Below, piece after piece: positions 54,163 to 61,752 of a stretch of 64,000 nt of DNA. Positions within the stretch are counted from its first letter, which is position 1, and the number at the start of each line of letters is the position of its first letter. Where the stretch lies: the NCBI RefSeq assembly GCF_021534965.1, contig NZ_CP091037.1, positions 124,001-188,000 of the forward strand, in the 5' to 3' direction. The notes under the pieces are model-generated. The model searched no databases and was not told the origin of the DNA. It saw only the letters and a program-made list of their open reading frames with translations. Made by a program: the position numbers and the translations under genes. Origin of the DNA: Muricauda sp. SCSIO 65647 (lineage in GTDB: Bacteria; Bacteroidota; Bacteroidia; Flavobacteriales; Flavobacteriaceae).

Positions 54163-54678
54163 ATGAAAAGAACATTTTTTTTGGGGATGGCAGTATTGCT
54201 ATTCTTTGCCTGCAATCAAGGGCCTCAACGTTACACCCAAAATTCACCCGAAATTGACACTGTCAAAAAACTGCTTGCAAACTACAATGCCAAAGCGTAC
54301 GATATCAGCGTTTATGCCGATACCTCAAAGACCTTTTACAATACTAAAGACAATCCGCTTTCGCCAAGTGAAACCATGGCGTATCACGAGCAGAATGATG
54401 CAAATTATTCGACCCGAGGGTTTCTTGACGAGAATCAAGAATATGAAATGGTAGTGTCTGACAATGGCGAAACTTGGGTGAATTGTTGGCTCAATTGGCA
54501 AGGAACCATTGCGGCCACTGACAAGGAAGTTACGATACCCATACACCTTACCTATCAATTTACCGATGGCAAAATCGTCAAGGAATATGGCTATTGGGAT
54601 CCGACCGAAGTGGTATTGGAGCTTCAAAAAATAGCGGCAGAGGCCAAAATGATGGAAGAGAATACAGAATCTGAATAA
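54163..54678 (+). CDS. NTF2-like lipoprotein (cassette gene 3)
   Basis: A 171-residue lipoprotein (signal ending LLFFACNQ). The mature chain has the SnoaL/NTF2 pattern: IDTVKKLLANYNAKAYDISV, a mid-segment YEMVVSDNGETWVNCWLNW, and the terminal strand HLTYQFTDGKIVKEYGYWDP. It is related in layout but not obviously in sequence to genes 1 and 4. The leader TAAATCAACAAAACA directly before the ATG is shared with genes 4 and 6. The function is unknown. Confidence 0.8.
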   Translation: MKRTFFLGMAVLLFFACNQGPQRYTQNSPEIDTVKKLLANYNAKAYDISVYADTSKTFYNTKDNPLSPSETMAYHEQNDANYSTRGFLDENQEYEMVVSDNGETWVNCWLNWQGTIAATDKEVTIPIHLTYQFTDGKIVKEYGYWDPTEVVLELQKIAAEAKMMEENTESE

Positions 54679-54708
54679 TCGATCACATAGTATCTAAATC
54701 AACAAACA

Positions 54709-55290
54709 ATGAAAAAAACAGTATTGCAAAGTCTAATGGTGATTGCCCTGTTGGCGATGATTTCCTGTAAGCAAGCGACACCCTCAACAGAGGCCGAAAC
54801 CATGGAATCGAATGAAGAATCTGCTCTCGATTATGCAGATTTTGACAAAAAAGTGGAAACCATCCGCGCTTTTTTTCAAGCGCACTGCGATGAGAACTTA
54901 GAGGCCCAATCAGCGATGTTGGCCGATTCACTGGTATGGAGCCCGCCAAGCTACAATGGCAACAAATGGCTGGGCAAAGAAGAATTTCTTGCGGCCATAA
55001 AAGGCTATCATGACGGTTTTGATAACATAAAATATCAAGAAGGCGTGGTCACTGCAGATTCAATCGTCGGGGGCTTCTATTCAGGCTCCCATTACCCTAA
55101 AGAAACCGCCACAAAGAACCCCAATGTAATTCGTGTATATGGCACTTGGACCGGAACACACGCAGAAAGCGGGCAAGAAGTCGGTGTGAAGTTCTTTAAC
55201 CTGACCACCTTTAATGAAGATGGCAAAATTGCCACCATGTCAGATTATTTTGATTTAGGTAGCCTAGTGCCAAAAGAGGCTGAAGACTAA
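54709..55290 (+). CDS. NTF2-like lipoprotein (cassette gene 4)
   Basis: A 193-residue lipoprotein (signal ending AMISC) with a Glu-rich linker and an NTF2-like cone: IRAFFQAHCDENLEAQSAML, DSLVWSPPSYNGNKWLGKEE, VIRVYGTWTGTHAESGQEVG, FNEDGKIATMSDYFDL. This is the closest of the three to canonical NTF2-family/SnoaL proteins. The A-rich leader TAAATCAACAAACA precedes the ATG. It lies 30 bases after gene 3. Confidence 0.82.
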   Translation: MKKTVLQSLMVIALLAMISCKQATPSTEAETMESNEESALDYADFDKKVETIRAFFQAHCDENLEAQSAMLADSLVWSPPSYNGNKWLGKEEFLAAIKGYHDGFDNIKYQEGVVTADSIVGGFYSGSHYPKETATKNPNVIRVYGTWTGTHAESGQEVGVKFFNLTTFNEDGKIATMSDYFDLGSLVPKEAED

Positions 55291-55358
55291 GAGCTAAATA
55301 TTGAAATTCAATTTGATTTCAAACCCTTACTAACTATCCAACATTAAATTTATAAATA

Positions 55359-55793
55359 ATGAAAAGTATTAAAATTATCGGTCTGGGCATTTGCCTGCTA
55401 TTCGGAGTGCAAGATTTGCTCTCGCAAGAAATGGCCTCAAAGAAGTACGACAATCCACAATGGTACAATATCGTGTATGTCGACTATAAACCGGGCACCT
55501 ATGACAAGGCCCAGTCTATCATTCAAGACTACTTCATAAAAGCAAGCGAAAAAGCTGGCACACCGCAACCCGTAATGGCCCTTGAACTGAATTCGGGATC
55601 ATATGACAGTATGTTGCTTTGGCACATGAAAGAGGGTGTCGAAGGCATGAATTGGGATATAAGCCCTGATGATGTCAAGTGGCGAACGGCACTGAATGAA
55701 ATTGCCGGCAGCGCTGAAAAGGCATCTGAGATCTTAAAGGACTATCAATCGTGCATTGCATCGAGCAGCAATACCATAGCACGTCTTAGGTAA
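55359..55793 (+). CDS. Exported single alpha/beta-barrel-like protein (cassette gene 5)
   Basis: A 144-residue protein with a signal peptide ending LLSQ. The mature chain (QWYNIVYVDYKPGTYDKAQS, VMALELNSGSYDSMLLWHMK, then two helices) looks like one dimeric alpha/beta-barrel unit, similar in layout to each half of genes 2 and 6. No known family was recognised. The C-terminus has a Ser-rich tail. It is 68 bases after gene 4. Confidence 0.72.
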   Translation: MKSIKIIGLGICLLFGVQDLLSQEMASKKYDNPQWYNIVYVDYKPGTYDKAQSIIQDYFIKASEKAGTPQPVMALELNSGSYDSMLLWHMKEGVEGMNWDISPDDVKWRTALNEIAGSAEKASEILKDYQSCIASSSNTIARLR

Positions 55794-55881
55794 GGTGGGA
55801 TTTTTATCAAACGAATGACCGCTAAACAAAATTCCATCGATTGTAAACCATTAATAATTTATTAGCTAAAATCAACAAACA

Positions 55882-56646
55882 ATGAAAAAAGTACTCATTA
55901 CACTATTGCTGATTCCTTTTCTTATGTCAGCACAAGAAAATCAACAAGAACCCATTTTTATGAACGTAATGCTGACCCCGAACCCTGCAAAGATCACTGA
56001 GTTCGAGGCAGGCCTGGCCGCCCACAATAAAAAGTTCCATGCAACCGGGCCCAATGCCGTTAGGGTGTATTGGATCGCCAGTGGAAAGCACTCGGGGAAA
56101 TACATTTGGAGCATGGGCCCAACCAGCTGGGCCGCCTTTGATGAAGCCAATAACCCTGATTCGGCACATAGTGCTGACTGGAATGCCAATGTGGCCCCCT
56201 ATGCCGAGGCCAATATGACCACAACGTATTGGAAGGGAGATGCCAAACATTCTCATTTCACGAAAGATTTTGAAATGAAAAACCTGGCCATTTTCTATCT
56301 AGACATCAAGCGCTTTAAAGAGCAGGCCTTTATGGGTGTTTTGGACAAGGTGACCAAAGTTTTCAAAGAAAAAGACGGTGATGAACAATGGGGGGTTTAC
56401 TTCAATGAACTACGCAGCCCCAAGTACCAAGATATGGTTTGGGTCAACTTTTTCGATTCAATGGCATTTATGGGCAGGGAAGACAAATTTGCCCAATGGT
56501 ATGAAGAAGTGCACGGTGAAGGGACTTTTATGGGATTTTTAAAGGAATTTGAAGATTCGACCCATGGCAATTATTCAGAACTTTGGACATTTAGGGAAGA
56601 CCTAAGTGGCCTTTCTGGTCAAGTTCAGGTGACTTCCGGTCAATAG
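55882..56646 (+). CDS. Exported protein with two alpha/beta-barrel-like halves (cassette gene 6)
   Basis: A 254-residue protein with a signal peptide ending MSAQ. The first half starts PIFMNVMLTPNPAKITEFEA and contains VRVYWIASGKHSGKYIWSMG; the second starts NLAIFYLDIKRFKEQAFMGV and contains MVWVNFFDSMAFMGREDKFA. Each fits one ferredoxin-like/dimeric-barrel unit, so the chain is probably an internal duplication. The leader AAATCAACAAACA is the same as before genes 3 and 4. A strong terminator follows, closing the cassette. Confidence 0.75.
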   Translation: MKKVLITLLLIPFLMSAQENQQEPIFMNVMLTPNPAKITEFEAGLAAHNKKFHATGPNAVRVYWIASGKHSGKYIWSMGPTSWAAFDEANNPDSAHSADWNANVAPYAEANMTTTYWKGDAKHSHFTKDFEMKNLAIFYLDIKRFKEQAFMGVLDKVTKVFKEKDGDEQWGVYFNELRSPKYQDMVWVNFFDSMAFMGREDKFAQWYEEVHGEGTFMGFLKEFEDSTHGNYSELWTFREDLSGLSGQVQVTSGQ

Positions 56647-56667
56647 CACATTTCTTGTAAAAAACGA

Positions 56668-56695
56668 AAAGGGCCTTGATAAGGCCCTTTTTTTT
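56668..56695 (+). terminator. Terminator of the exported-protein cassette
   Basis: A 10-bp stem (AAAGGGCCTT with AAGGCCCTTT) has a 3-base loop and a T-run, and starts 22 bases after gene 6. A-runs on the left could make it work for the convergent glycosidase gene too, whose stop codon lies inside the T-run. Confidence 0.92.
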
Positions 56696-57803
56696 ATTCA
56701 GTGGTGTACTGTTGGTAAATGGCTTTTTCAAATTCCTCCCAATGGGCATCCGTCATTCGTTCGGGTGTGAAAAGACATATACCCTTCGCACCATTCTGCA
56801 TAGATGTGGCAATGGCGGTACCCAGCTCTTCTGGCAAGAGACCATGGTTCTCAGGATCATTTTCACTGGTCTTGTTCTCTGGCTTGGGGCAAATAAAGAG
56901 TCCGCTGTAAACAGGTGCTCCGTTCTTGGCCGCTGCAGCCTCTTCCGCTACCATTTCACCGACCCATTCAGGACCTTCAAGATAAAAATCATTGTAGTTC
57001 ATCGGGTAAACCGCGTCTAAATTCCAATTGTTCCATTCTTGCCGTACTATGGTTTTTGCAATGGATGGCCCAGGGAACACGGCCGCATTGATTTTTTTAC
57101 CCTTGGCATGTGCGACTTCTGCAAGTTGGTTGACTATTTTGGTGATCAGGTCATACCGGTACTGCTTCCATTCGGGTACTTGAGAGGGGTCTTCGACCTC
57201 TCTGATATCGATTCCGGTCTTTTCTTTGAAGTCATTTACGCATTGGTCACCGTAGCAGTAATCGTATTGGGGATATTCGCGGTCCATCACCAGACCATAC
57301 TTATCCCAAAGTCCGCGTGCCAGAATCACATCCGGGAAACGAATGTAATCTAAATGAATGCCATCGACCTCCTCTACTTCGGCCACACTACCGTACAGTT
57401 CGGCCAAAAAGTTCTGAACCCCTTCTTTGTTGGGGCATAAAAAAGTATAATAAGGTACATATGCAGGCTTTTCAAGTGCCGATTCGCCCAAGCCATTGGT
57501 GGCGTACCATTCAGCTTCTAACTTTGGGGTTTTGGGCTGTACCATCGTCGGAATCCATGTATGGAACTCCAATCCCACTTCCTTTGCAATGGCCCCTACC
57601 CTTTTGTAGGTGGCGGGGTCATGACCGCCATTGTACATCAAGCCATCAATTCCTTTTTCCCGGTAGTCTTCGAATTTCGATTTTATTTCCGTGTCAGTGG
57701 CCTCACCAGGGCCTCCCGTCCATGCATATACCGGTATTTTATGTTTTTCGGCACATGCTCCTAAAACCAAAACCAAAATTATCATTGAAAACAATTGTCT
57801 CAT
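56694..57803 (-). CDS. Family 10-like glycosylhydrolase lipoprotein
   Basis: A 369-residue lipoprotein (signal ending LVLGAC). The chain is a TIM barrel of the GHL10/DUF187-like type: KIPVYAWTGGPGEATDTEIK, DGLMYNGGHDP, EEVDGIHLDYIRFPDVILA (strand with Asp and Arg typical of this group), and LDAVYPMNYNDFYLEGPEW. Related proteins include enzymes acting on peptidoglycan or amino sugars, but the substrate is unknown here. The start was set at the Met before the signal peptide. Confidence 0.82.
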   Translation of the reverse strand: MRQLFSMIILVLVLGACAEKHKIPVYAWTGGPGEATDTEIKSKFEDYREKGIDGLMYNGGHDPATYKRVGAIAKEVGLEFHTWIPTMVQPKTPKLEAEWYATNGLGESALEKPAYVPYYTFLCPNKEGVQNFLAELYGSVAEVEEVDGIHLDYIRFPDVILARGLWDKYGLVMDREYPQYDYCYGDQCVNDFKEKTGIDIREVEDPSQVPEWKQYRYDLITKIVNQLAEVAHAKGKKINAAVFPGPSIAKTIVRQEWNNWNLDAVYPMNYNDFYLEGPEWVGEMVAEEAAAAKNGAPVYSGLFICPKPENKTSENDPENHGLLPEELGTAIATSMQNGAKGICLFTPERMTDAHWEEFEKAIYQQYTTE

Positions 57804-57922
57804 TGCAGCATTATTTACGATTGTAAACAACAAGATACAGAACAGTTTTGGTGATTATCCATATATTAGATTAACAGCATCACAATAAGCACAGACAACG
57901 ACAAAAACAATAAATACCGCAC

Positions 57923-58546
57923 ATGTATATTCCTCATTATTACAAAAACGAAAACCTAGATGAAGTCAAAGCGTTTCTGAGGAAAAACAGCTTTGGCATT
58001 TTGGTCAACCAAGTCGATGGTAAGCCGTGGGCCACGCATATTCCGTTGGAGCTCGAAACCGATAGGGCCGGCGAAGATGTTCTGGTCGGTCACATTTCAA
58101 AGGCCAACCCACAGTGGAAGGTTTTTGAAGACAATGCAGAAGTGCTCTGCATTTTCAATGGGCCACATGCCTATGTTTCGTCTTCTTGGTACCAAGAGGA
58201 AGAAGTGCCCACTTGGAACTATATTGCCGTGCATGTCTATGGGAAATTGACCGTATTGGATGAAGAGGCGACCATGAAGGCCCTGCACCGATTGGTCGAT
58301 AAGTACGAGCAGCAATCTGAAAACCCTATCTCATTGCATGATATGTCTTCCAAAACACTACGACAGGTGAAGGGAGTGGTTGGTTTTCAAATAAAGATCA
58401 ATGAGATCCAAGCCGCTTACAAACTATCACAGACAAGACCTGAAGACCATGCTTCCATTATCAAACATTTAAAAGAATTAGGTGTAACAGCTACAGAAAT
58501 TGCACGACATATAAAGAAACAATCTAATTTCAAACAAAACGACTGA
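57923..58546 (+). CDS. PaiB family FMN-binding protein
   Basis: A 207-residue protein beginning MYIPHYYKNENLDEVKAFL. The split-barrel flavin fold of PaiB is evident: FGILVNQVDGKPWATHIPLE, VLVGHISKANPQWKVF, GPHAYVSSSWYQEEEVPTWN, VHVYGKLTVL, and the C-terminal VVGFQIKINEIQAAYKLSQ. The family is described as FMN-binding negative regulators or heme/FMN-binding proteins, but the role here is unknown. It is followed after 3 bases by a small membrane protein, so they are probably co-translated. Confidence 0.9.
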   Translation: MYIPHYYKNENLDEVKAFLRKNSFGILVNQVDGKPWATHIPLELETDRAGEDVLVGHISKANPQWKVFEDNAEVLCIFNGPHAYVSSSWYQEEEVPTWNYIAVHVYGKLTVLDEEATMKALHRLVDKYEQQSENPISLHDMSSKTLRQVKGVVGFQIKINEIQAAYKLSQTRPEDHASIIKHLKELGVTATEIARHIKKQSNFKQND

Positions 58547-58549
58547 ACC

Positions 58550-58930
58550 ATGCTACATTCAAAATTTTGGCAAGCCTTTTTTGCCCTGGCCCCCATATTC
58601 ATAGGTATACTTTCTATTGTACTCTATATGTATTTCGTCTTTAACCTGGTAGCTGACATTGAGGCTGCCGAAGCGCATAATGGAGACGTATCGCCCTCAA
58701 TGATACTGGGCAACATTGCTTGGTTTATGGGCTGTATAGTTTTGATCATTCTGGTTTCACTATCGAGTTTGGTCTTTTATATCGTGCATGCCGTACAGAA
58801 TCCTAATCTGAAGGGCAATAGCTTATTGGTGGTATGGATTCTGCTCTTCATTTTTGTGGGTGGAATCGGGCAACTTATTTATTGGCTGGTCGAAATAGTT
58901 GGAAAAAGGGACCAGTTGGAAGCGGGTTAA
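58550..58930 (+). CDS. Three-helix membrane protein of unknown function
   Basis: A 126-residue protein with three TM stretches (FFALAPIFIGILSIVLYMYF, SMILGNIAWFMGCIVLIIL running on into a further hydrophobic stretch, and SLLVVWILLFIFVGGIGQLI). The final part resembles small phospholipase_D-nuclease N-terminal or DUF4282-like membrane domains, but I cannot name it. It is coupled to the PaiB gene. Confidence 0.7.
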   Translation: MLHSKFWQAFFALAPIFIGILSIVLYMYFVFNLVADIEAAEAHNGDVSPSMILGNIAWFMGCIVLIILVSLSSLVFYIVHAVQNPNLKGNSLLVVWILLFIFVGGIGQLIYWLVEIVGKRDQLEAG

Positions 58931-58963
58931 AAAAAGAAATGGCCCGGGGCGAGGGCCATTTCT
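58929..58963 (-). terminator. Terminator of the PorP/SprF gene
   Basis: An 11-bp stem (AGAAATGGCCC with GGGCCATTTCT, 7-base loop) has a run of seven A on its left, which is the T-run for leftward transcription. It ends 39 bases past the PorP/SprF stop and also separates the convergent membrane-protein gene. Confidence 0.85.
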
Positions 58964-59001
58964 AGATCAACTCCCATTAGCAAAGGAGTATGACCGAACA
59001 A

Positions 59002-60693
59002 TCACTCTTCATCAAACAACGTCTCGGCGTAGTTTGAATATCTTGGGTTCTCAACATGCATGATCCACATGTCTTGATCATATTTTCCGTTCAACTGTGA
59101 GGTATAGGCGGTACGGGCCGCCATGTCATTGTCATAGTAGGCCAAATACACATAGTTCAGTCCGTTTTCAGGGTTTTTGAAATACTCAGGGTTCAAACCC
59201 TCATCTTTCAACTTTTTGATGAAGCGGTGTAGGTAGTTTTCATTTCCAAAGACATTGACCACAATATAATGCCCTTTGCCAATACCATCTAGTTTGATGT
59301 ACTTCTCAATGGGCTTGAACGCCCCACCGGTAAATACCCCTTTTTGGGGCTTATTCTTCCGTTCATTCCTGGTTATTGCCGCTATATCATTTTTAAAGGT
59401 TTCTGCTTTCACGTTCTTGGCCAAGAAAAGCGCTTCGGCCTTTTTCTCTATTTCAGGCTTGTTCTGCTTATTCTCAAGGCGAACCATCTTCATGACCATT
59501 TCAAACCGTTGCTCTAAATCTCGCTGACGATTGGTCTCCATGGAATCTAACCTGAAAATCAATTCATCGATAATGGCCAGATTCATACGTTGCTGGTCTT
59601 TGATTTCGGCCAGTTCTTTTTGCAACGGACTCAAATCTGGTCGTTTTTTGGGTTTTTCAACCTCTTTTTCGACCGCGGCCAACTCATCGTCTTGATCAAC
59701 ATCTTCGGAAGCATAGGTGTTTCTGGTAAGATTTGGGACGAAAGAGTATGCTACCGAGATTTCATGGGTCACCCCTAGGTTGCCCAGTGACCCGCTAAGG
59801 CTTTTCTCAAAATTATATCCGAATGAAAGTCGTTTGTTCAAATTGAACCCTGTGCCTGCTGAAGCGCCATAAAATTGATCATACCCCCCTTGGATCCAAC
59901 CCAGTTTGGGTAGGTCAAGAATCAATCCGCCTCCAAAAACAGGGTCTTGCTCGCCCTCAAACCTTGCACGGGCAAGGGGCATCAAACGGCCATCTTCCAA
60001 AATACCATTTCCATTTTTGAATTCGTGGGCATATTGTATGTGACCTGAAAAGGTCTTCTCGTTCATATTTGAAAGTGTCTCACCGCTCTTTAGGTTGAAA
60101 TCGAGCAGGTTTTGGGCAAAAACGCCAAAATCAAATCTTCCCAAAGAAAGATTTAGCCCCGGCTGAAATGAAATAATGGAACTATCGTCCAAATCATCGA
60201 GCAAGGGATCATCTTGTAGGGCAACGGCCCTACTTTCATCAAAACTACTCTTGTAATACGGCAAATTAAAGCCAAAACTAAGGTCACTATTTCTGCCCAA
60301 CCGAATGCCATGGGCATAGTTTGCCATCACCCCAATATTTGATATAATGCCCGATTGTTGGTTGTAGACACTGAGGCCAAGACCTGTTCGGTCATTTAAA
60401 CGCGCGCTATAGCTCAGAAAATAGTTCTGGGCATTGTCTTCAAAATTCGAACTTTGGCTGCGATGAAAAAAATTGAGATAGGTCTTGTCTTCCCGTACCG
60501 CAGAAAAGGTAGGATTGATCAAAAACCGATTGAACTTCATCAAGTTCTGAAAAGGAACGTTATAGGCCACATAAGGGTTTTCGCTCTGTGAACGGGCCAA
60601 AGGCACTACTATCAGAAAAAGGAGTACCAAAACCAAACGACCTTTGTTCGCAACGCACCAAGGTTTAGTACCGGGGGGAGTATTTGAGACCAT
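59002..60693 (-). CDS. PorP/SprF family outer membrane protein with SPOR-like tail
   Basis: A 563-residue protein. The signal anchor ends near ARSQ. Residues ~36-330 form a PorP/SprF beta-barrel (FLINPTFSAVREDKTYLNFF, FSGHIQYAHEF, GYDQFYGASAGTGFNLNKRL). Residues ~345-430 are charged and helical, and ~465-545 resemble a SPOR peptidoglycan-binding fold (KGHYIVVNVFGNENYLHRFI). PorP/SprF proteins hold type IX-secreted proteins at the surface in gliding and T9SS systems. No large adhesin gene is adjacent, so the partner is unknown. Confidence 0.88.
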   Translation of the reverse strand: MVSNTPPGTKPWCVANKGRLVLVLLFLIVVPLARSQSENPYVAYNVPFQNLMKFNRFLINPTFSAVREDKTYLNFFHRSQSSNFEDNAQNYFLSYSARLNDRTGLGLSVYNQQSGIISNIGVMANYAHGIRLGRNSDLSFGFNLPYYKSSFDESRAVALQDDPLLDDLDDSSIISFQPGLNLSLGRFDFGVFAQNLLDFNLKSGETLSNMNEKTFSGHIQYAHEFKNGNGILEDGRLMPLARARFEGEQDPVFGGGLILDLPKLGWIQGGYDQFYGASAGTGFNLNKRLSFGYNFEKSLSGSLGNLGVTHEISVAYSFVPNLTRNTYASEDVDQDDELAAVEKEVEKPKKRPDLSPLQKELAEIKDQQRMNLAIIDELIFRLDSMETNRQRDLEQRFEMVMKMVRLENKQNKPEIEKKAEALFLAKNVKAETFKNDIAAITRNERKNKPQKGVFTGGAFKPIEKYIKLDGIGKGHYIVVNVFGNENYLHRFIKKLKDEGLNPEYFKNPENGLNYVYLAYYDNDMAARTAYTSQLNGKYDQDMWIMHVENPRYSNYAETLFDEE

Positions 60694-60799
60694 AAGCTGC
60701 GTATTTCGGGTTAATCATAATCCCCAATAAATACAGAACCGCAAATATCAAAAGCTGTACGTACAAGAAGTATTCAAAGAAAGGGTAGTACTGAAACAT
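60665..60799 (-). CDS. Possible 44-residue membrane peptide upstream of PorP/SprF
   Basis: An ATG at 60797-60799 opens a frame of 44 codons that ends 29 bases inside the PorP/SprF coding region. The product begins MFQYYPFFEYFLYVQLLIFA, has one strong hydrophobic helix with an aromatic belt, and ends in a basic Tyr-rich tail (NPKYAAYGLKYSPRY). The overlap would allow translational coupling. No ribosome site is evident, so it may be fortuitous. Confidence 0.4.
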   Translation of the reverse strand: MFQYYPFFEYFLYVQLLIFAVLYLLGIMINPKYAAYGLKYSPRY

Positions 60800-61031
60800 A
60801 GGCTAAGTCTGCATTTGGGATTGCCTTGTAATATTACATAGATTCTAGATGAAAGACCAATTTTTTCGATGAATTGCGCCATTTTCTTAAAAAGCTGTAA
60901 GAAAAATACTCTTTTATGATATGGGCACTGTTATTTTTTACTAGGTACAAATTGGCTGAAACCGGTTTTGGAATGTTCATGATCTTTTAAGTACAATACC
61001 AAGAAAAGGGTTTTGATGCCCTGCCAACAAT
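60800..61031. other. Gene-poor spacer
   Basis: Between the possible small ORF and the candidate remnant I see no convincing reading frame on either strand, no T-run hairpin and no RNA gene. The stretch is AT-rich and should hold the leftward promoter of the PorP/SprF gene, which I could not place with confidence. Confidence 0.4.
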
Positions 61032-61127
61032 CTATTTGCCAATAGTGATCATGTTCTTGTATTCGCTCTCATCAACCAGAAAGGTTTTCCCGTCAACATT
61101 CTCTTCAGCATTACCGCAAAAAGCCAT
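61032..61127 (-). pseudogene. Possible gene remnant or very short ORF
   Basis: A leftward frame ending in TAG at 61032-61034 reads protein-like: ENVDGKTFLVDESEYKNMI then TIGK. The nearest ATG (61125-61127) gives 31 residues. The open frame reaches about 20 codons further up through a hydrophobic run (IVVFLFQAVFQMAFC) without an ATG before a stop. It may be the C-terminus of a decayed small lipoprotein gene. Confidence 0.25.
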
Positions 61128-61235
61128 CTGAAATACAGCTTGGAACAAAAAAACAACAATTCGGTAGTCAAAATTTATACCGCTGGTGGGATTGTTTCAC
61201 TTTTGTGCCATTGAAAAACTGATAAACAGAAAACC

Positions 61236-61655
61236 ATGAAAACACTATCATTCTTTTTAGGATTACTTTTTACGGGCCTCTTGGCCACTGCCCAAGATAA
61301 CCTAGGCGTTACCGTAACGGTCACCATTGAAAACATGCTTTCTGATGATGGCAAGGTAACGGCATCACTGCATTCGCAGGAAACCTTTATGAAAGGTCCA
61401 GGAATCAAGAATGTCGAGGCAGAAGCAAAAAAGGGTGAAGTCACCCTTACATTTGAGAATGTGGAGCCAGGCACCTTCGCCATAATGGTGCTACATGACA
61501 AAAATGAAAACAATCGAATGGACTTTGATGAAAACGGTATGCCCAAAGAAAACTATGGTATGTCAGGCAACGAAATGCTCATGGGCCCACCAACTTTTGA
61601 AAGTGCCAAATTTGAAGTAGCCAGTGAAGATTTGACACTCAACATTCGGTTCTAG
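61236..61655 (+). CDS. DUF2141 family exported protein
   Basis: A 139-residue protein with a signal peptide ending LATAQ. The DUF2141 pattern is clear: VTVTIENMLSDDGKVTASLH, EVTLTFENVEPGTFAIMVLH, DKNENNRMDFDENGMPKENY. The last block, Asp/Asn-rich, could bind calcium. The family is a small beta-sandwich with unknown function in Bacteroidota. It is closed by a terminator and convergent with dps. Confidence 0.88.
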   Translation: MKTLSFFLGLLFTGLLATAQDNLGVTVTVTIENMLSDDGKVTASLHSQETFMKGPGIKNVEAEAKKGEVTLTFENVEPGTFAIMVLHDKNENNRMDFDENGMPKENYGMSGNEMLMGPPTFESAKFEVASEDLTLNIRF

Positions 61656-61704
61656 CGGTTTAAAAAATCATCAATCAATTTATGCAACCAATTCTTAAAT
61701 CAAG

Positions 61705-61738
61705 AAAGCCCCGGTGTGACATCGGGGCTTTTACTTTT
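61705..61738 (+). terminator. Terminator after the DUF2141 gene
   Basis: A 9-bp stem, AAAGCCCCG paired with CGGGGCTTT, extended inside the loop by two more pairs and a wobble, is followed by TTTTACTTTTT. It lies 50 bases past the stop and 15 bases before the end of the convergent dps gene. Confidence 0.85.
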
Positions 61739-61752
61739 TCGTTTTGCCGTGA

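Noticed and set aside
55301-55325. TTGAAAT/ATTTCAA inverted repeat between cassette genes 4 and 5
   Set aside because: AT-only 7-bp arms in an AT-rich spacer are expected by chance and no T-run follows.
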